Source of the DNA: a bacterium F11
GTDB taxonomy: Bacteria; Elusimicrobiota; Elusimicrobia; F11
Assembly: GCA_002176905.1 (NCBI GenBank)
Contig: MSYE01000186.1
Span: 1 to 12,766, forward strand
Length of the DNA stretch: 12,766 bases
Direction: 5' to 3'
The translations under genes and the position numbers were made by a program. This document shows, piece by piece, positions 6,820-12,421 of the stretch (within the stretch, counting starts at the first letter, position 1; each line of letters opens with the position of its first letter). Under the pieces are notes generated by a model that was given only the letters and a program-made list of their open reading frames with translations, made no database searches and had not been told where the DNA came from.

Positions 6820-6869
6820 GGATGGAAATTGACAGGTTGGCCGTCAACGAGGCCGACAAGAACTGTCAA
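6820..6869 (+). repeat. repeat copy 2 flanking the AT-rich gene
   Basis: Related to 5987-6035. This copy folds differently: TTGACAG (6829-6835) pairs with CTGTCAA (6863-6869), enclosing GTTGGCC / GGCCGAC (6836-6842 and 6851-6857, one G-U pair in RNA). The result is a two-part hairpin. The bases just before it (6793-6816) are a loose GACTGA-type repeat. Confidence 0.65.
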
Positions 6870-6890
6870 CATATGGGTTTCCCTAAATTT

Positions 6891-6919
6891 TTGATAAACC
6901 CTAGCTTTCACTAGTTAAT
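6891..6919 (+). promoter_or_regulatory. possible tRNA-Ser promoter
   Basis: TTGATA (6891-6896), 17-nt spacer, GTTAAT (6914-6919). The predicted start near 6926 is about 20 nt before the tRNA. The inverted repeat TTTCCCTA / TAGGGAAA (6878-6885 and 6923-6930) brackets it. Confidence 0.45.
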
Positions 6920-6944
6920 TAATAGGGAAATCGGGCTTATTTTA

Positions 6945-7031
6945 GGAGAGATGGCTGAGCGGTTTAAAGCGCACGCCTTGAAAGCGTGAGTACCTTAACG
7001 GGTACCGGGGGTTCGAATCCCTCTCTCTCCG
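6945..7031 (+). tRNA. tRNA-Ser(UGA)
   Basis: Complete type II tRNA. Acceptor GGAGAGA (6945-6951) pairs with TCTCTCC (7024-7030), with discriminator G7031. The D arm is GCT...AGC. Anticodon stem CACGC/GCGTG encloses CTTGAAA, with anticodon TGA at 6979-6981, reading UCA and other UCN codons. The long variable arm (GTACC / GGTAC) and the T arm GGGGG-TTCGAAT-CCCTC are intact. CCA is not encoded. It borders the RAYT element, 12 nt before the left inverted repeat. Confidence 0.96.
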
Positions 7032-7063
7032 ATTTCATTTTTTCTCAAGGTGCCACTCTTTAT

Positions 7064-7092
7064 ATTTGGTTTTTTTCTGTTTTTGTTATAAT
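7064..7092 (+). promoter_or_regulatory. possible transposase promoter
   Basis: A perfect TATAAT lies at 7087-7092. A poor -35 (TTGGTT at 7066-7071, only 15 nt upstream) precedes it. The leader to the transposase start is about 75 nt. Confidence 0.4.
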
Positions 7093-7154
7093 GAATTCCC
7101 TTCCATATCAGTTTGCCTTTTCCCTTACATAATATCCCCCTCTAGAATATCACC

Positions 7155-7168
7155 CCTCCAATTGGAGG
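7155..7168. promoter_or_regulatory. palindrome containing the transposase Shine-Dalgarno
   Basis: CCTCCAATTGGAGG is a perfect 14-nt palindrome. Its right half is the GGAGG ribosome-binding site, 5 nt before ATG 7174. In RNA the CCTCC half could pair with the site and lower translation; in DNA it could be an operator. Confidence 0.55.
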
Positions 7169-7173
7169 TTTCG

Positions 7174-7773
7174 ATGCCAAGACCAAAGCGCCTTTTTTCT
7201 CCGGATATGGCTTACCACATCATTTCTCGTGGAAACAACCGGCAACCCTTGTTTCGACAGTCCCATGATTTTGACCTTTATCTGGAATTCCTTGGTTCCT
7301 TAAAAAAGGAGTATTCCTATCAGCTCTATCATTACTGCCTTATGACCAATCATGTGCATCTTCTCATGCGGTTTCACACCTTTCATGCCTTCCAAAAGGT
7401 CCCCCAAAGGCTCAATCTGCTTTACGCCAAACACGTTCATCGCGCATACGGTCACGTGGGCCATGTTTTTCAGGATCGGTTCAAAAGTCTTCCTGTTACA
7501 GATAACACGTACTTACTGGAATGCGGTCGCTACATCGAGCGCAATCCCCTTCAGGCGGGCCTTGTGGACCAGCCAGAAGATTACCGGTGGTCCAGCCATG
7601 CCTTTTACCGACTGGGACGGCCAAACCCTTTAATTACATCCAATCCTATGGTTTTGGATCTGGCGCATTCCGAAGAGCAACGGAAGGTACTCTATGGCGT
7701 GTATGTTTCAACAGATAGACCATATGACCATGTGGTTGAAAAGGCCTTGTTGGGAAAGCTGCGGTTTCTCTGA
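7174..7773 (+). CDS. REP-associated tyrosine transposase (RAYT), Y1/HUH family
   Basis: 199-residue single-strand DNA transposase of the IS200-like Y1 group, RAYT branch. The start block MPRPKRLFSPDMAYHIISRG is typical. NNRQPLF follows, then the metal-binding HUH motif in LMTNHVHLLM (His60, His62). The helix TYLLECGRYIERNPLQAGLV carries the likely nucleophile Tyr120 in the RAYT Y-I-x-x-NP pattern. The final DYRWSSHAFY (136-145) and a C-terminal tail complete the family layout, so it looks intact. RAYTs nick and join single-stranded DNA at REP palindromes and are usually single-copy, domesticated genes. I chose ATG 7174 for GGAGG (7164-7168) and the family start. Related GGGGTCA-type hairpins elsewhere in the window could be its substrates. 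Confidence 0.92.
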   Translation: MPRPKRLFSPDMAYHIISRGNNRQPLFRQSHDFDLYLEFLGSLKKEYSYQLYHYCLMTNHVHLLMRFHTFHAFQKVPQRLNLLYAKHVHRAYGHVGHVFQDRFKSLPVTDNTYLLECGRYIERNPLQAGLVDQPEDYRWSSHAFYRLGRPNPLITSNPMVLDLAHSEEQRKVLYGVYVSTDRPYDHVVEKALLGKLRFL

Positions 7774-7819
7774 AAACTGGCACCTTAAGAACCGATACAC
7801 AAGTCAAACATTCTCACCA

Positions 7820-7836
7820 TTCTCATCTTGACCCCC
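7820..7836 (-). repeat. short TTGACCCC repeat end
   Basis: TCTCATCTTGACCCC shares its last eight bases and general form with the right arm of the hairpin element at 9484-9561. It lies 30 nt beyond the right inverted repeat of the transposase unit. Probably a partial member of the same repeat family; short enough that chance is possible. Confidence 0.35.
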
Positions 7837-7894
7837 TTTGCTTTAAATGGTTTTCTTTAGATAACAATCATTGAATCATTGAGGAGTATTTAAT

Positions 7895-8302
7895 ATGGGT
7901 TTAGCAGAGAAAAGAGCTGTAAAAGAATTCCAAGACGGGGCCTTTCCCGGCCTGAAAAAACAGATTGACGAAGCCGCAGGATTTGATGTTCCTTTGGACG
8001 TAAATTGGGATAGCCTTGGGGTAGAAGGGCTCGCCCATTTATACGCAGACGCTTTTGAAAAAGTGTATTTCATTCCCGTCATTGAGGCTCTTAAAAAGAT
8101 CTGCGCAGACGACATGGGAAAAGAAGCCCTTAAAGGGAGCCTTAAAAATATCGTTCTCTCCAACACCGAAGACAAATCTGGTGAGGCAGGGATTGGTTAC
8201 GAAGGCGGAACATTGAAAATCGATCACAAGCCAACGACAAACATTGGTGATGTTTCCTTGCGAACAAACGCCATTGTCAAAAAACTGGAAAGCGCCCTTT
8301 AA
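7895..8302 (+). CDS. conserved-looking cytoplasmic protein, unknown function
   Basis: 135 residues without signal peptide or membrane span; I do not recognise a named domain. It opens MGLAEKRAVKEFQDGAFPGL, an amphipathic helical start, followed by FDVPLDVNWDSLGVEGLAHL and a helical mid-part. A C-terminal alpha/beta stretch reads GYEGGTLKIDHKPTTNIGDV. The ordered, evenly charged composition and strong GAGGAG ribosome-binding site (7881-7886, about 8 nt before ATG) indicate a real, well-expressed gene. It is followed after 12 nt by another unknown gene, so the two form an operon. The tandem AATCATTG pair at 7867-7882 lies just ahead. Its leader begins close to the end of the transposase unit. 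Confidence 0.7.
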   Translation: MGLAEKRAVKEFQDGAFPGLKKQIDEAAGFDVPLDVNWDSLGVEGLAHLYADAFEKVYFIPVIEALKKICADDMGKEALKGSLKNIVLSNTEDKSGEAGIGYEGGTLKIDHKPTTNIGDVSLRTNAIVKKLESAL

Positions 8303-8314
8303 TAGGATCAGCCT

Positions 8315-9031
8315 ATGTTCACCAATGATTTAATCTCCAGGCTTCCGGCTCGGACAGTAGAAAAAACTCTCAGAAGCCTCTGTGAGCTTTCTAAGAAAAA
8401 AGAAAAAAACACAAACACCTATCTTCCCCAGACAACCTTAGGCCTCAGCAATGGTGCCCAAATCAAAGGCTGGCTTATCGATGCTGTTTTCGAAACATCC
8501 AAAGGTCCTTCCGTCGTACTCTCATTGGACGACGGAAGTGGAAAACCAAAAGACACGCTTGTGTATATCGACATGGCTTCCATCTCCATGGTAGCCGTCC
8601 ACAACGTGGGAGAAAGTCTCGTCCACTTCTCGGAAGGGATCATTGACCCCATTGACCTGGCTGTTGCCCCTGCTTCGTTGGTCCTGAAACGGTCCCTCGA
8701 AGACATCTCCCCACTTCTCTCTGAGATGATCGGGAAAAAGGTGACACTGTCCGTTGAAGCCAATTCTTTCCAATGGGAGCTGGATCGCGAAAGAGCCATT
8801 GTGGCTGAAGCCATCGCTGTCATCAAAGAGACCCTGTCCAACACCATGGTGGATAACTTTTCAAAAAAGGCTGTTGGAGATAAGATCGAGACCATCAAAT
8901 TGGAAAACAAACCAAACAAAGGAGTTTCTTTAGAAGGAAAAATCCTTTCCATTGCCATCTCTACCAAGGGGAATCAATCCGCACGGTTCACCACACCCGA
9001 GTTACAAATAGAGCTTAACAAACTACTTTAG
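8315..9031 (+). CDS. unknown protein, possible Sm-like N-terminal barrel
   Basis: 238 residues, soluble; no family recognised with confidence. Residues about 39-95 run TLGLSNGAQIKGWLIDAVFE ... VVLSLDD ... VYIDMASISMVAVHN. That is a strand pattern with G-x-x-I-x-G-x-L and I-x-x-x-x-V-x-V spacing reminiscent of Sm/LSm-like small barrels. This is only a pattern-level guess. A mixed helical part (about 110-190, with RAIVAEAIAVIKETLSNTMV) follows, and then a strand-rich C-terminus (GVSLEGKILSIAISTKG). The start ATG 8315 has AGGAT upstream and lies 12 nt after the previous stop, so the two are probably co-translated and may act together. Gene end at TAG 9029-9031. Codon use resembles the neighbours. 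Confidence 0.65.
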   Translation: MFTNDLISRLPARTVEKTLRSLCELSKKKEKNTNTYLPQTTLGLSNGAQIKGWLIDAVFETSKGPSVVLSLDDGSGKPKDTLVYIDMASISMVAVHNVGESLVHFSEGIIDPIDLAVAPASLVLKRSLEDISPLLSEMIGKKVTLSVEANSFQWELDRERAIVAEAIAVIKETLSNTMVDNFSKKAVGDKIETIKLENKPNKGVSLEGKILSIAISTKGNQSARFTTPELQIELNKLL

Positions 9032-9038
9032 GGGATAA

Positions 9039-9050
9039 GGGGTCAGGTCC
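9039..9050 (+). repeat. GGGGTCAGGTCC repeat end
   Basis: Matches the outer part of the hairpin element arm (GGTCAAGTC at 9486) and the reverse complement of GATCTGACCCC (10894-10904). It lies between the stop of the unknown gene and fxsA, as a single arm with no visible partner. Confidence 0.45.
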
Positions 9051-9082
9051 AATCTGATTCTCAAACACGTACGATATAGTTT

Positions 9083-9481
9083 ATGTTTGGAAAACTTTTG
9101 CTTCTTTTTATTGGTGTTCCCTTGGTGGAGATGTTCATCCTGATTAAAATGGGAGAGATGATGGGTTTTTGGCCCACTGTCGGATTGGTTGTTGGGACAG
9201 GCTTCTTGGGCGCGCTCCTCGCACGGGTTCAAGGGGCACGGGCATGGACGAATGTTCAGAGAGAACTCGCCAGAGGCGAACTCCCGGCCTCTCAACTAGT
9301 CGACAGCCTTCTTATACTCATCGCCGGGATTGTCCTGTTAACGCCAGGACTGTTAACAGATATTCTTGGTTTTCTGTTATTGATTCCCTTGACGCGAAAT
9401 CTTTTTAAAGCGTGGATCGGAAGACGGTTAAAGAAAATGGCCACAGGGCATCAAGGTGATGTTCGTTCTTTTCTCCAATGA
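9083..9481 (+). CDS. fxsA: FxsA family membrane protein
   Basis: 132-residue cytoplasmic-membrane protein of the FxsA family. In E. coli, overproduced FxsA relieves phage T7 exclusion by the F plasmid by sequestering PifA; its ordinary role is not known. The layout is typical: hydrophobic N-terminus MFGKLLLLFIGVPLVEMFIL, KMGEMMGFWPTVGLVVGTGFLGALLAR forming a second span with the family glycines, RAWTNVQRELARGELPASQL loop, then ILIAGIVLLTPGLLTDILGFLLLIPLTR, the strongly conserved P-G-x-x-TD-x-x-G block (about 91-101). A short charged C-terminus follows. The start ATG 9083 has no evident ribosome-binding site but matches the family start; TACGAT (9070-9075) could be a -10 placing the start site almost on the ATG. 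Confidence 0.9.
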   Translation: MFGKLLLLFIGVPLVEMFILIKMGEMMGFWPTVGLVVGTGFLGALLARVQGARAWTNVQRELARGELPASQLVDSLLILIAGIVLLTPGLLTDILGFLLLIPLTRNLFKAWIGRRLKKMATGHQGDVRSFLQ

Positions 9482-9483
9482 AT

Positions 9484-9561
9484 GTGGTCAAGTCTCTACA
9501 TGCGATATTTTTGGATAGGGGTTGGACGTTGGAGAAATGTCGCATGTAGAGACTTGACCCC
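9484..9561. repeat. 78-bp REP-like hairpin element
   Basis: Arms GGTCAAGTCTCTACATGCGA (9486-9505) and its exact reverse complement (9540-9559) flank a 34-nt centre. The pairing extends inwards through ATTTTT (9507-9512) after one mismatch. It starts 3 nt past the fxsA stop and ends 23 nt before the rhlE start. The outer GGTCA / TGACCCC ends recur at 9039, 7828 and 10898. It probably folds strongly in RNA and may separate the two transcripts, although no T-tract follows. Confidence 0.85.
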
Positions 9562-9584
9562 TTCCCCTCAGGAGGCTATTAACA

Positions 9585-10835
9585 ATGCAGTTTAAACAAT
9601 TTGGCGTTCATCCCCTTGTTTTGGAAGGAATTGACGCCCAGGGATTTACAGAACCCACCCCCGTTCAAGTGCGGGTGATCCCCGAAGCCTTAAAACGACA
9701 TGACATTCGGGCCTGCGCCCAAACAGGAACCGGCAAAACAGTGGCCTTTGTCATTCCCATATTGAATTATCTGTTGAGCCATCCGCATTCCCACACCCTC
9801 ATTATGGTTCCCACCCGCGAATTGGGAAACCAAGTCTTTAAGGTTTTCCAGCAACTTGGCAAACAAATGAAGGTCAAATGCGTCTTAATTCTCGGTGGGA
9901 CAAAAATAAACAAACAAATCCGACAAATTCAACAGGGAACCGAAGTGATCGTCGCCACGCCAGGGCGTCTCTTGGATCACCTAAACCGAAAAACCCTTTC
10001 ATTAAAAGGCGTGGACACCTTGGTCCTGGATGAAGCCGACCGCATGCTGGACATGGGGTTTTTACCAGACATTCAGCGGATCCTTTCTCATCTTCACGGA
10101 CGACACCAAACCATGTTATTTAGCGCCACCTTTCCTCTTCAGATTCAAAAGCTGGTGGCCCGCTTTCAGAAAAATCCCGTGACCATCGACTTGGCCCCTT
10201 CCACACCGGCCAACACCGTCACTCAAATGGCCTACCCCGTCACCAATCCTCAAAAAGAAGAACTTCTTTTCTCTCTATTGGAAAACGCCAACCTCACCTC
10301 TGCCATTATTTTCTGCCGAACCAAAAGAAGAACCAACCGCCTGACATCCACATTAAAGAGAATCGGGAAGGCGGTGGCCGCCATCCATTCCGACAAATCG
10401 CAATCCGCCCGGAACCAGGCGATAACGGGCTTCGGTCAAAAAAGGGTCCAACTCTTGATTGCAACCGACATTGCCTCCCGCGGACTTGATTTGAAAGATG
10501 TGAGCCATGTGATCAATTTCGATGTGCCCCATCATCCGGAGGATTATGTTCATCGCATCGGCCGAACCGGCAGGGCCCAAGCCAGAGGGGATGCCTTTAC
10601 ATTGGTTTCACCCGATGAAGAAATTCATTTTTCCCAGATTGAAAAATTTATTCAGAAAACAATCCCACGGGGTGTAATTCCTGATTTTCCCTATCACGCC
10701 CCACCGCGACTTATTTCAAAACCGCACACAAAACACCCCGCTCCCTCTCACGGTCAAGGGCACGGTCACGGACACGGAAAGAAAAAGAAGAAATTCCGCT
10801 TTCGCAAAAGGGGCCACTTCAAACACCGAAGGTGA
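9585..10835 (+). CDS. rhlE: DEAD-box ATP-dependent RNA helicase, RhlE type
   Basis: 416-residue helicase that unwinds RNA duplexes using ATP, in ribosome assembly, RNA decay or cold adaptation. All motifs are intact. The Q motif is at F6 and PTPVQ (24-28); I is AQTGTGKT (45-52); Ia is PTREL (76-80). II is DEAD (149-152) and III SAT (180-182). IV is IIFCRTK (241-247), V is ATDIASRGLD (293-302) and VI is HRIGRTGRA (323-331). HSDKSQSAR (268-276) corresponds to the RhlE H-G-x-KSQ-x-R block. The tail (about 370-416) is an extension rich in His, Gly, Lys and Arg with GQGHGHGHGKKKKKFRFRKR, probably binding RNA and perhaps metal. The ribosome-binding site AGGAGG (9570-9575) supports ATG 9585. The repeat hairpin just upstream may shape its 5' leader. 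Confidence 0.95.
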   Translation: MQFKQFGVHPLVLEGIDAQGFTEPTPVQVRVIPEALKRHDIRACAQTGTGKTVAFVIPILNYLLSHPHSHTLIMVPTRELGNQVFKVFQQLGKQMKVKCVLILGGTKINKQIRQIQQGTEVIVATPGRLLDHLNRKTLSLKGVDTLVLDEADRMLDMGFLPDIQRILSHLHGRHQTMLFSATFPLQIQKLVARFQKNPVTIDLAPSTPANTVTQMAYPVTNPQKEELLFSLLENANLTSAIIFCRTKRRTNRLTSTLKRIGKAVAAIHSDKSQSARNQAITGFGQKRVQLLIATDIASRGLDLKDVSHVINFDVPHHPEDYVHRIGRTGRAQARGDAFTLVSPDEEIHFSQIEKFIQKTIPRGVIPDFPYHAPPRLISKPHTKHPAPSHGQGHGHGHGKKKKKFRFRKRGHFKHRR

Positions 10836-10877
10836 TATGGATATGAAGATAGGTAATGGTACCGTACCGACTCAAAC

Positions 10878-10904
10878 AAATGTCGAATGTCGAGATCTGA
10901 CCCC
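10878..10904 (-). repeat. single arm of the REP-like family
   Basis: 27 nt that match 9535-9561 at 23 of 27 positions, from AAATGTCG to TGACCCC. No pairing left arm is seen nearby. It lies between the ends of two convergent genes (rhlE and the EF-hand gene). Confidence 0.65.
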
Positions 10905-10918
10905 ATCTCCCATCTCTG

Positions 10919-11263
10919 TTATTTCATCTGTTTCTTGGTTTCTTTCTTACGTGATTTCTTCTTTTTGACTTTTTTGGACCTGATTTTCTTTAACTCTTCA
11001 GCATCAATCTTCCCGTCGCTGTTGTTGTCAGCCTTTTGGAATTTTTTGGAGAGCCAGCCATCGTGGGCCTTGCGGTATTCATCAAAATCAATGCCTCCAT
11101 CTCCATCGATATCCATCGATTCGAAGGCCATGGGATCCGATTTTTCTATTTTCATTTTAATCGGCCCCTGACTAAAGAGCGGCGCCACAAAAAATAACAT
11201 AATCAGAATTTGGAATAATTCACATCGTACAACATTTAAAACGAACCGACGGTACTGTGTCAT
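10919..11263 (-). CDS. exported EF-hand calcium-binding protein with basic tail
   Basis: 114 residues. The N-terminal hydrophobic segment (about 7-31, FQILIMLFFVAPLFSQG) acts as a signal peptide or anchor. Two EF-hand loops follow: DIDGDGGIDFDE (about 51-62; Asp at 1, 3 and 5, Gly at 6, Ile at 8, Glu at 12) and DNNSDGKIDAEE (about 79-90). Both have every calcium-ligand position and the usual helices between them (YRKAHDGWLSKKFQKA). The tail after residue 94 is almost all Lys and Arg (RSKKVKKKKSRKKETKKQMK). ATG 11263-11261 follows AGGAGG closely, which fixes the start; a start 24 nt upstream would lack this. It lies 14 nt after the stop of the acidic-tail gene, so they form an operon. Confidence 0.85.
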   Translation of the reverse strand: MTQYRRFVLNVVRCELFQILIMLFFVAPLFSQGPIKMKIEKSDPMAFESMDIDGDGGIDFDEYRKAHDGWLSKKFQKADNNSDGKIDAEELKKIRSKKVKKKKSRKKETKKQMK

Positions 11264-11277
11264 AATGCCTCCTTGGC

Positions 11278-11715
11278 TCACTCCCAATTTTCTTTTGGTT
11301 CCATGGCTTCTTCTTTATCTTCCTTTTCCTCATCATTCTTCTCCTCGATTTCCGGCTCATTTTCGGCATATCCACCATTATCGGAAACATACGAATTGAT
11401 CTCTTTGGCATTCATTGTTTCCTCTTGTTCAACATACCCCACTTCGACCTCATCCCCAGGTTTAATATTTTCAACGTTTTTCAGGTTCTCATTCAAAACA
11501 ACGTCTGACCCAATCACAAACGTGTATGATTGGCCTTGTTCATCTTCAAATTCGGAAGGCTCCAAGATAACCAGTTTTTCCTGAGACACCTCTTGTACGT
11601 TCCCGGTGACCCACGTTAAGCTATTCGAATCCGTATCCTCTTCGTAAGCATGACCGGAACTCAAAAAAGACCCAATGACTAAAATCCCAGCAACGACAGA
11701 TAAAACCTTAAACAT
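11278..11715 (-). CDS. exported small protein with acidic tail, possible OB-like domain
   Basis: 145 residues. The signal peptide is MFKVLSVVAGILVIGSFLSSG with cleavage near HAYEE (about residue 24). Residues about 32-105 are strand-rich: TWVTGNVQEVSQEKLVILEP, YTFVIGSDVVL, IKPGDEVEVGYVE and NAKEINSYV. The strand order and the I-K-P-G-D-E-V-E-V turn resemble small periplasmic barrel domains of the DUF5666 / DUF1344 kind, but this is tentative. From about 115 the tail is almost purely acidic with scattered Lys (ENEPEIEEKNDEEKEDKEEA), ending ENWE. ATG 11715-11713 follows GGAGGG and starts a good signal peptide. First gene of a two-gene unit with the EF-hand protein, whose basic tail is the opposite in charge. 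Confidence 0.75.
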   Translation of the reverse strand: MFKVLSVVAGILVIGSFLSSGHAYEEDTDSNSLTWVTGNVQEVSQEKLVILEPSEFEDEQGQSYTFVIGSDVVLNENLKNVENIKPGDEVEVGYVEQEETMNAKEINSYVSDNGGYAENEPEIEEKNDEEKEDKEEAMEPKENWE

Positions 11716-11936
11716 ATACCCTCCATTCAAAAGGATACCTTATCGAAACAACGATAGTATATCCCGTATAGTGGATGTAGTTTAATGGATAAAATGGTCG
11801 AACGTCAAGGGAAATAACGGGGACAATCGTCAGGTCTGCCGCATGGGGCTAAAGGAGAGATGGGGATAAAATTCCTATTTTAAGAGCACGCATATGACCC
11901 ACCATCCCGGCAAATACTCCCAATAAGACGGTATGG
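11716..11936. other. intergenic region with no gene seen
   Basis: Leader of the acidic-tail gene and the space past the ArsR-type gene, both on the minus strand. TATCG / CGATA (11741-11745 and 11752-11756) forms a small dyad. TATACT on the minus strand near 11760 is a possible -10 without a good -35. GTCAGGTCT at 11830-11838 weakly recalls the GGGGTCA repeats. Confidence 0.5.
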
Positions 11937-12317
11937 CTATCGACTTATTCGTTTCGAATATTTCTTGTGAGAAATTTTACCGAGATGGTCTTTTAAATCT
12001 TTGAGCTTCTTCCGGTCTTCGCCAAAAACCGCTACCCCACTCAGGCCTCGTTCCGTCGCAACCAAGAGAAGTTCGAGCAAGGGAAATTCCGCCGGTCGCA
12101 GAGAATAATACCGCCATAGACCGTCCTGCCTGGATTGAATGATGCGGTTCTTTTCAAGATAAAGAAGATGGCGCGATGTTGTTGACTGTGGCCAGCCAAA
12201 GATTTTTTTAAAATCCCTTACACACAACTCCCCCCGAAGCAAGAGTCGAATAATCCGCAACCGATGATGGCTGCTAAAAGCTCCCCATATTTTTAGGTAT
12301 TGATTTTTAATTTCCAT
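11937..12317 (-). CDS. ArsR-family winged-helix transcriptional regulator
   Basis: 126 residues with the ArsR/SmtB layout. The first helices are YLKIWGAFSSHHRLRIIRLLL. The HTH follows: GELCVRDFKKIFGWPQSTTSRHLLYLEKNRI (about 29-59), with recognition helix QSTTSRHLLYLE. The wing is QSRQDGLWRYYSL (61-73). A C-terminal helix and a basic tail (residues 100-126, KDLKDHLGKISHKKYSKR) complete it. These dimers usually repress their own and adjacent genes and release DNA on binding a ligand, often a metal. The metal motif ELCVCDL is here ELCVRDF, with a single Cys32, so a classical arsenic or metal alpha3 site is absent and another signal is likely. It diverges from the glycosyltransferase gene with a 104-nt gap containing a dyad. 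Confidence 0.88.
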   Translation of the reverse strand: MEIKNQYLKIWGAFSSHHRLRIIRLLLRGELCVRDFKKIFGWPQSTTSRHLLYLEKNRIIQSRQDGLWRYYSLRPAEFPLLELLLVATERGLSGVAVFGEDRKKLKDLKDHLGKISHKKYSKRISR

Positions 12318-12339
12318 TGTCTTACACTAAATCCTGCTA

Positions 12340-12358
12340 GCTGGATATTGATTCCAGC
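12340..12358. promoter_or_regulatory. candidate operator dyad
   Basis: GCTGGA and TCCAGC form a perfect 6-bp inverted repeat around a 7-nt centre (TATTGAT). It lies 22 nt ahead of the ArsR-type start and 63 nt ahead of the glycosyltransferase start. ArsR-family proteins bind such dyads; assigning it to this regulator is inference. Confidence 0.4.
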
Positions 12359-12421
12359 GCGTTGATGGGATCACAGCTATTATAAAAAAATTTTATCATG
12401 AGTTCCGCCTAAAGGATCCAA

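Larger units (their letters stand above)
7043..7790 (+). mobile_element. RAYT/Y1 transposase unit with terminal inverted repeats
   Basis: TCTCAAGGTGCCA (7043-7055) and TGGCACCTTAAGA (7778-7790) are reverse complements at 12 of 13 positions. They bracket the HUH transposase gene, the right one starting 4 nt after its stop. The unit is about 748 bp and starts 11 nt after a tRNA gene. No target-site duplication is visible, as expected for HUH enzymes. Whether these are true element ends or flanking palindromes recognised by the enzyme is not decided by sequence alone. Confidence 0.6.

Noticed and set aside
7066..7173. N-terminal extension of the transposase
   Set aside because: RAYT proteins start at MPRPKR-like sequence; GGAGG lies right before ATG 7174 and the extension contains the TATAAT box.
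8419..8967. Long open frame on the minus strand, antisense to the unknown gene at 8315
   Set aside because: Composition (Met/Ser-rich, no fold pattern) is that of a shadow frame; the plus-strand gene has a ribosome-binding site and operon context.
10887..11171. Plus-strand frame antisense to the EF-hand gene, hydrophobic
   Set aside because: It is the complement of the Lys-rich tail and EF-hand region; no ribosome-binding site.
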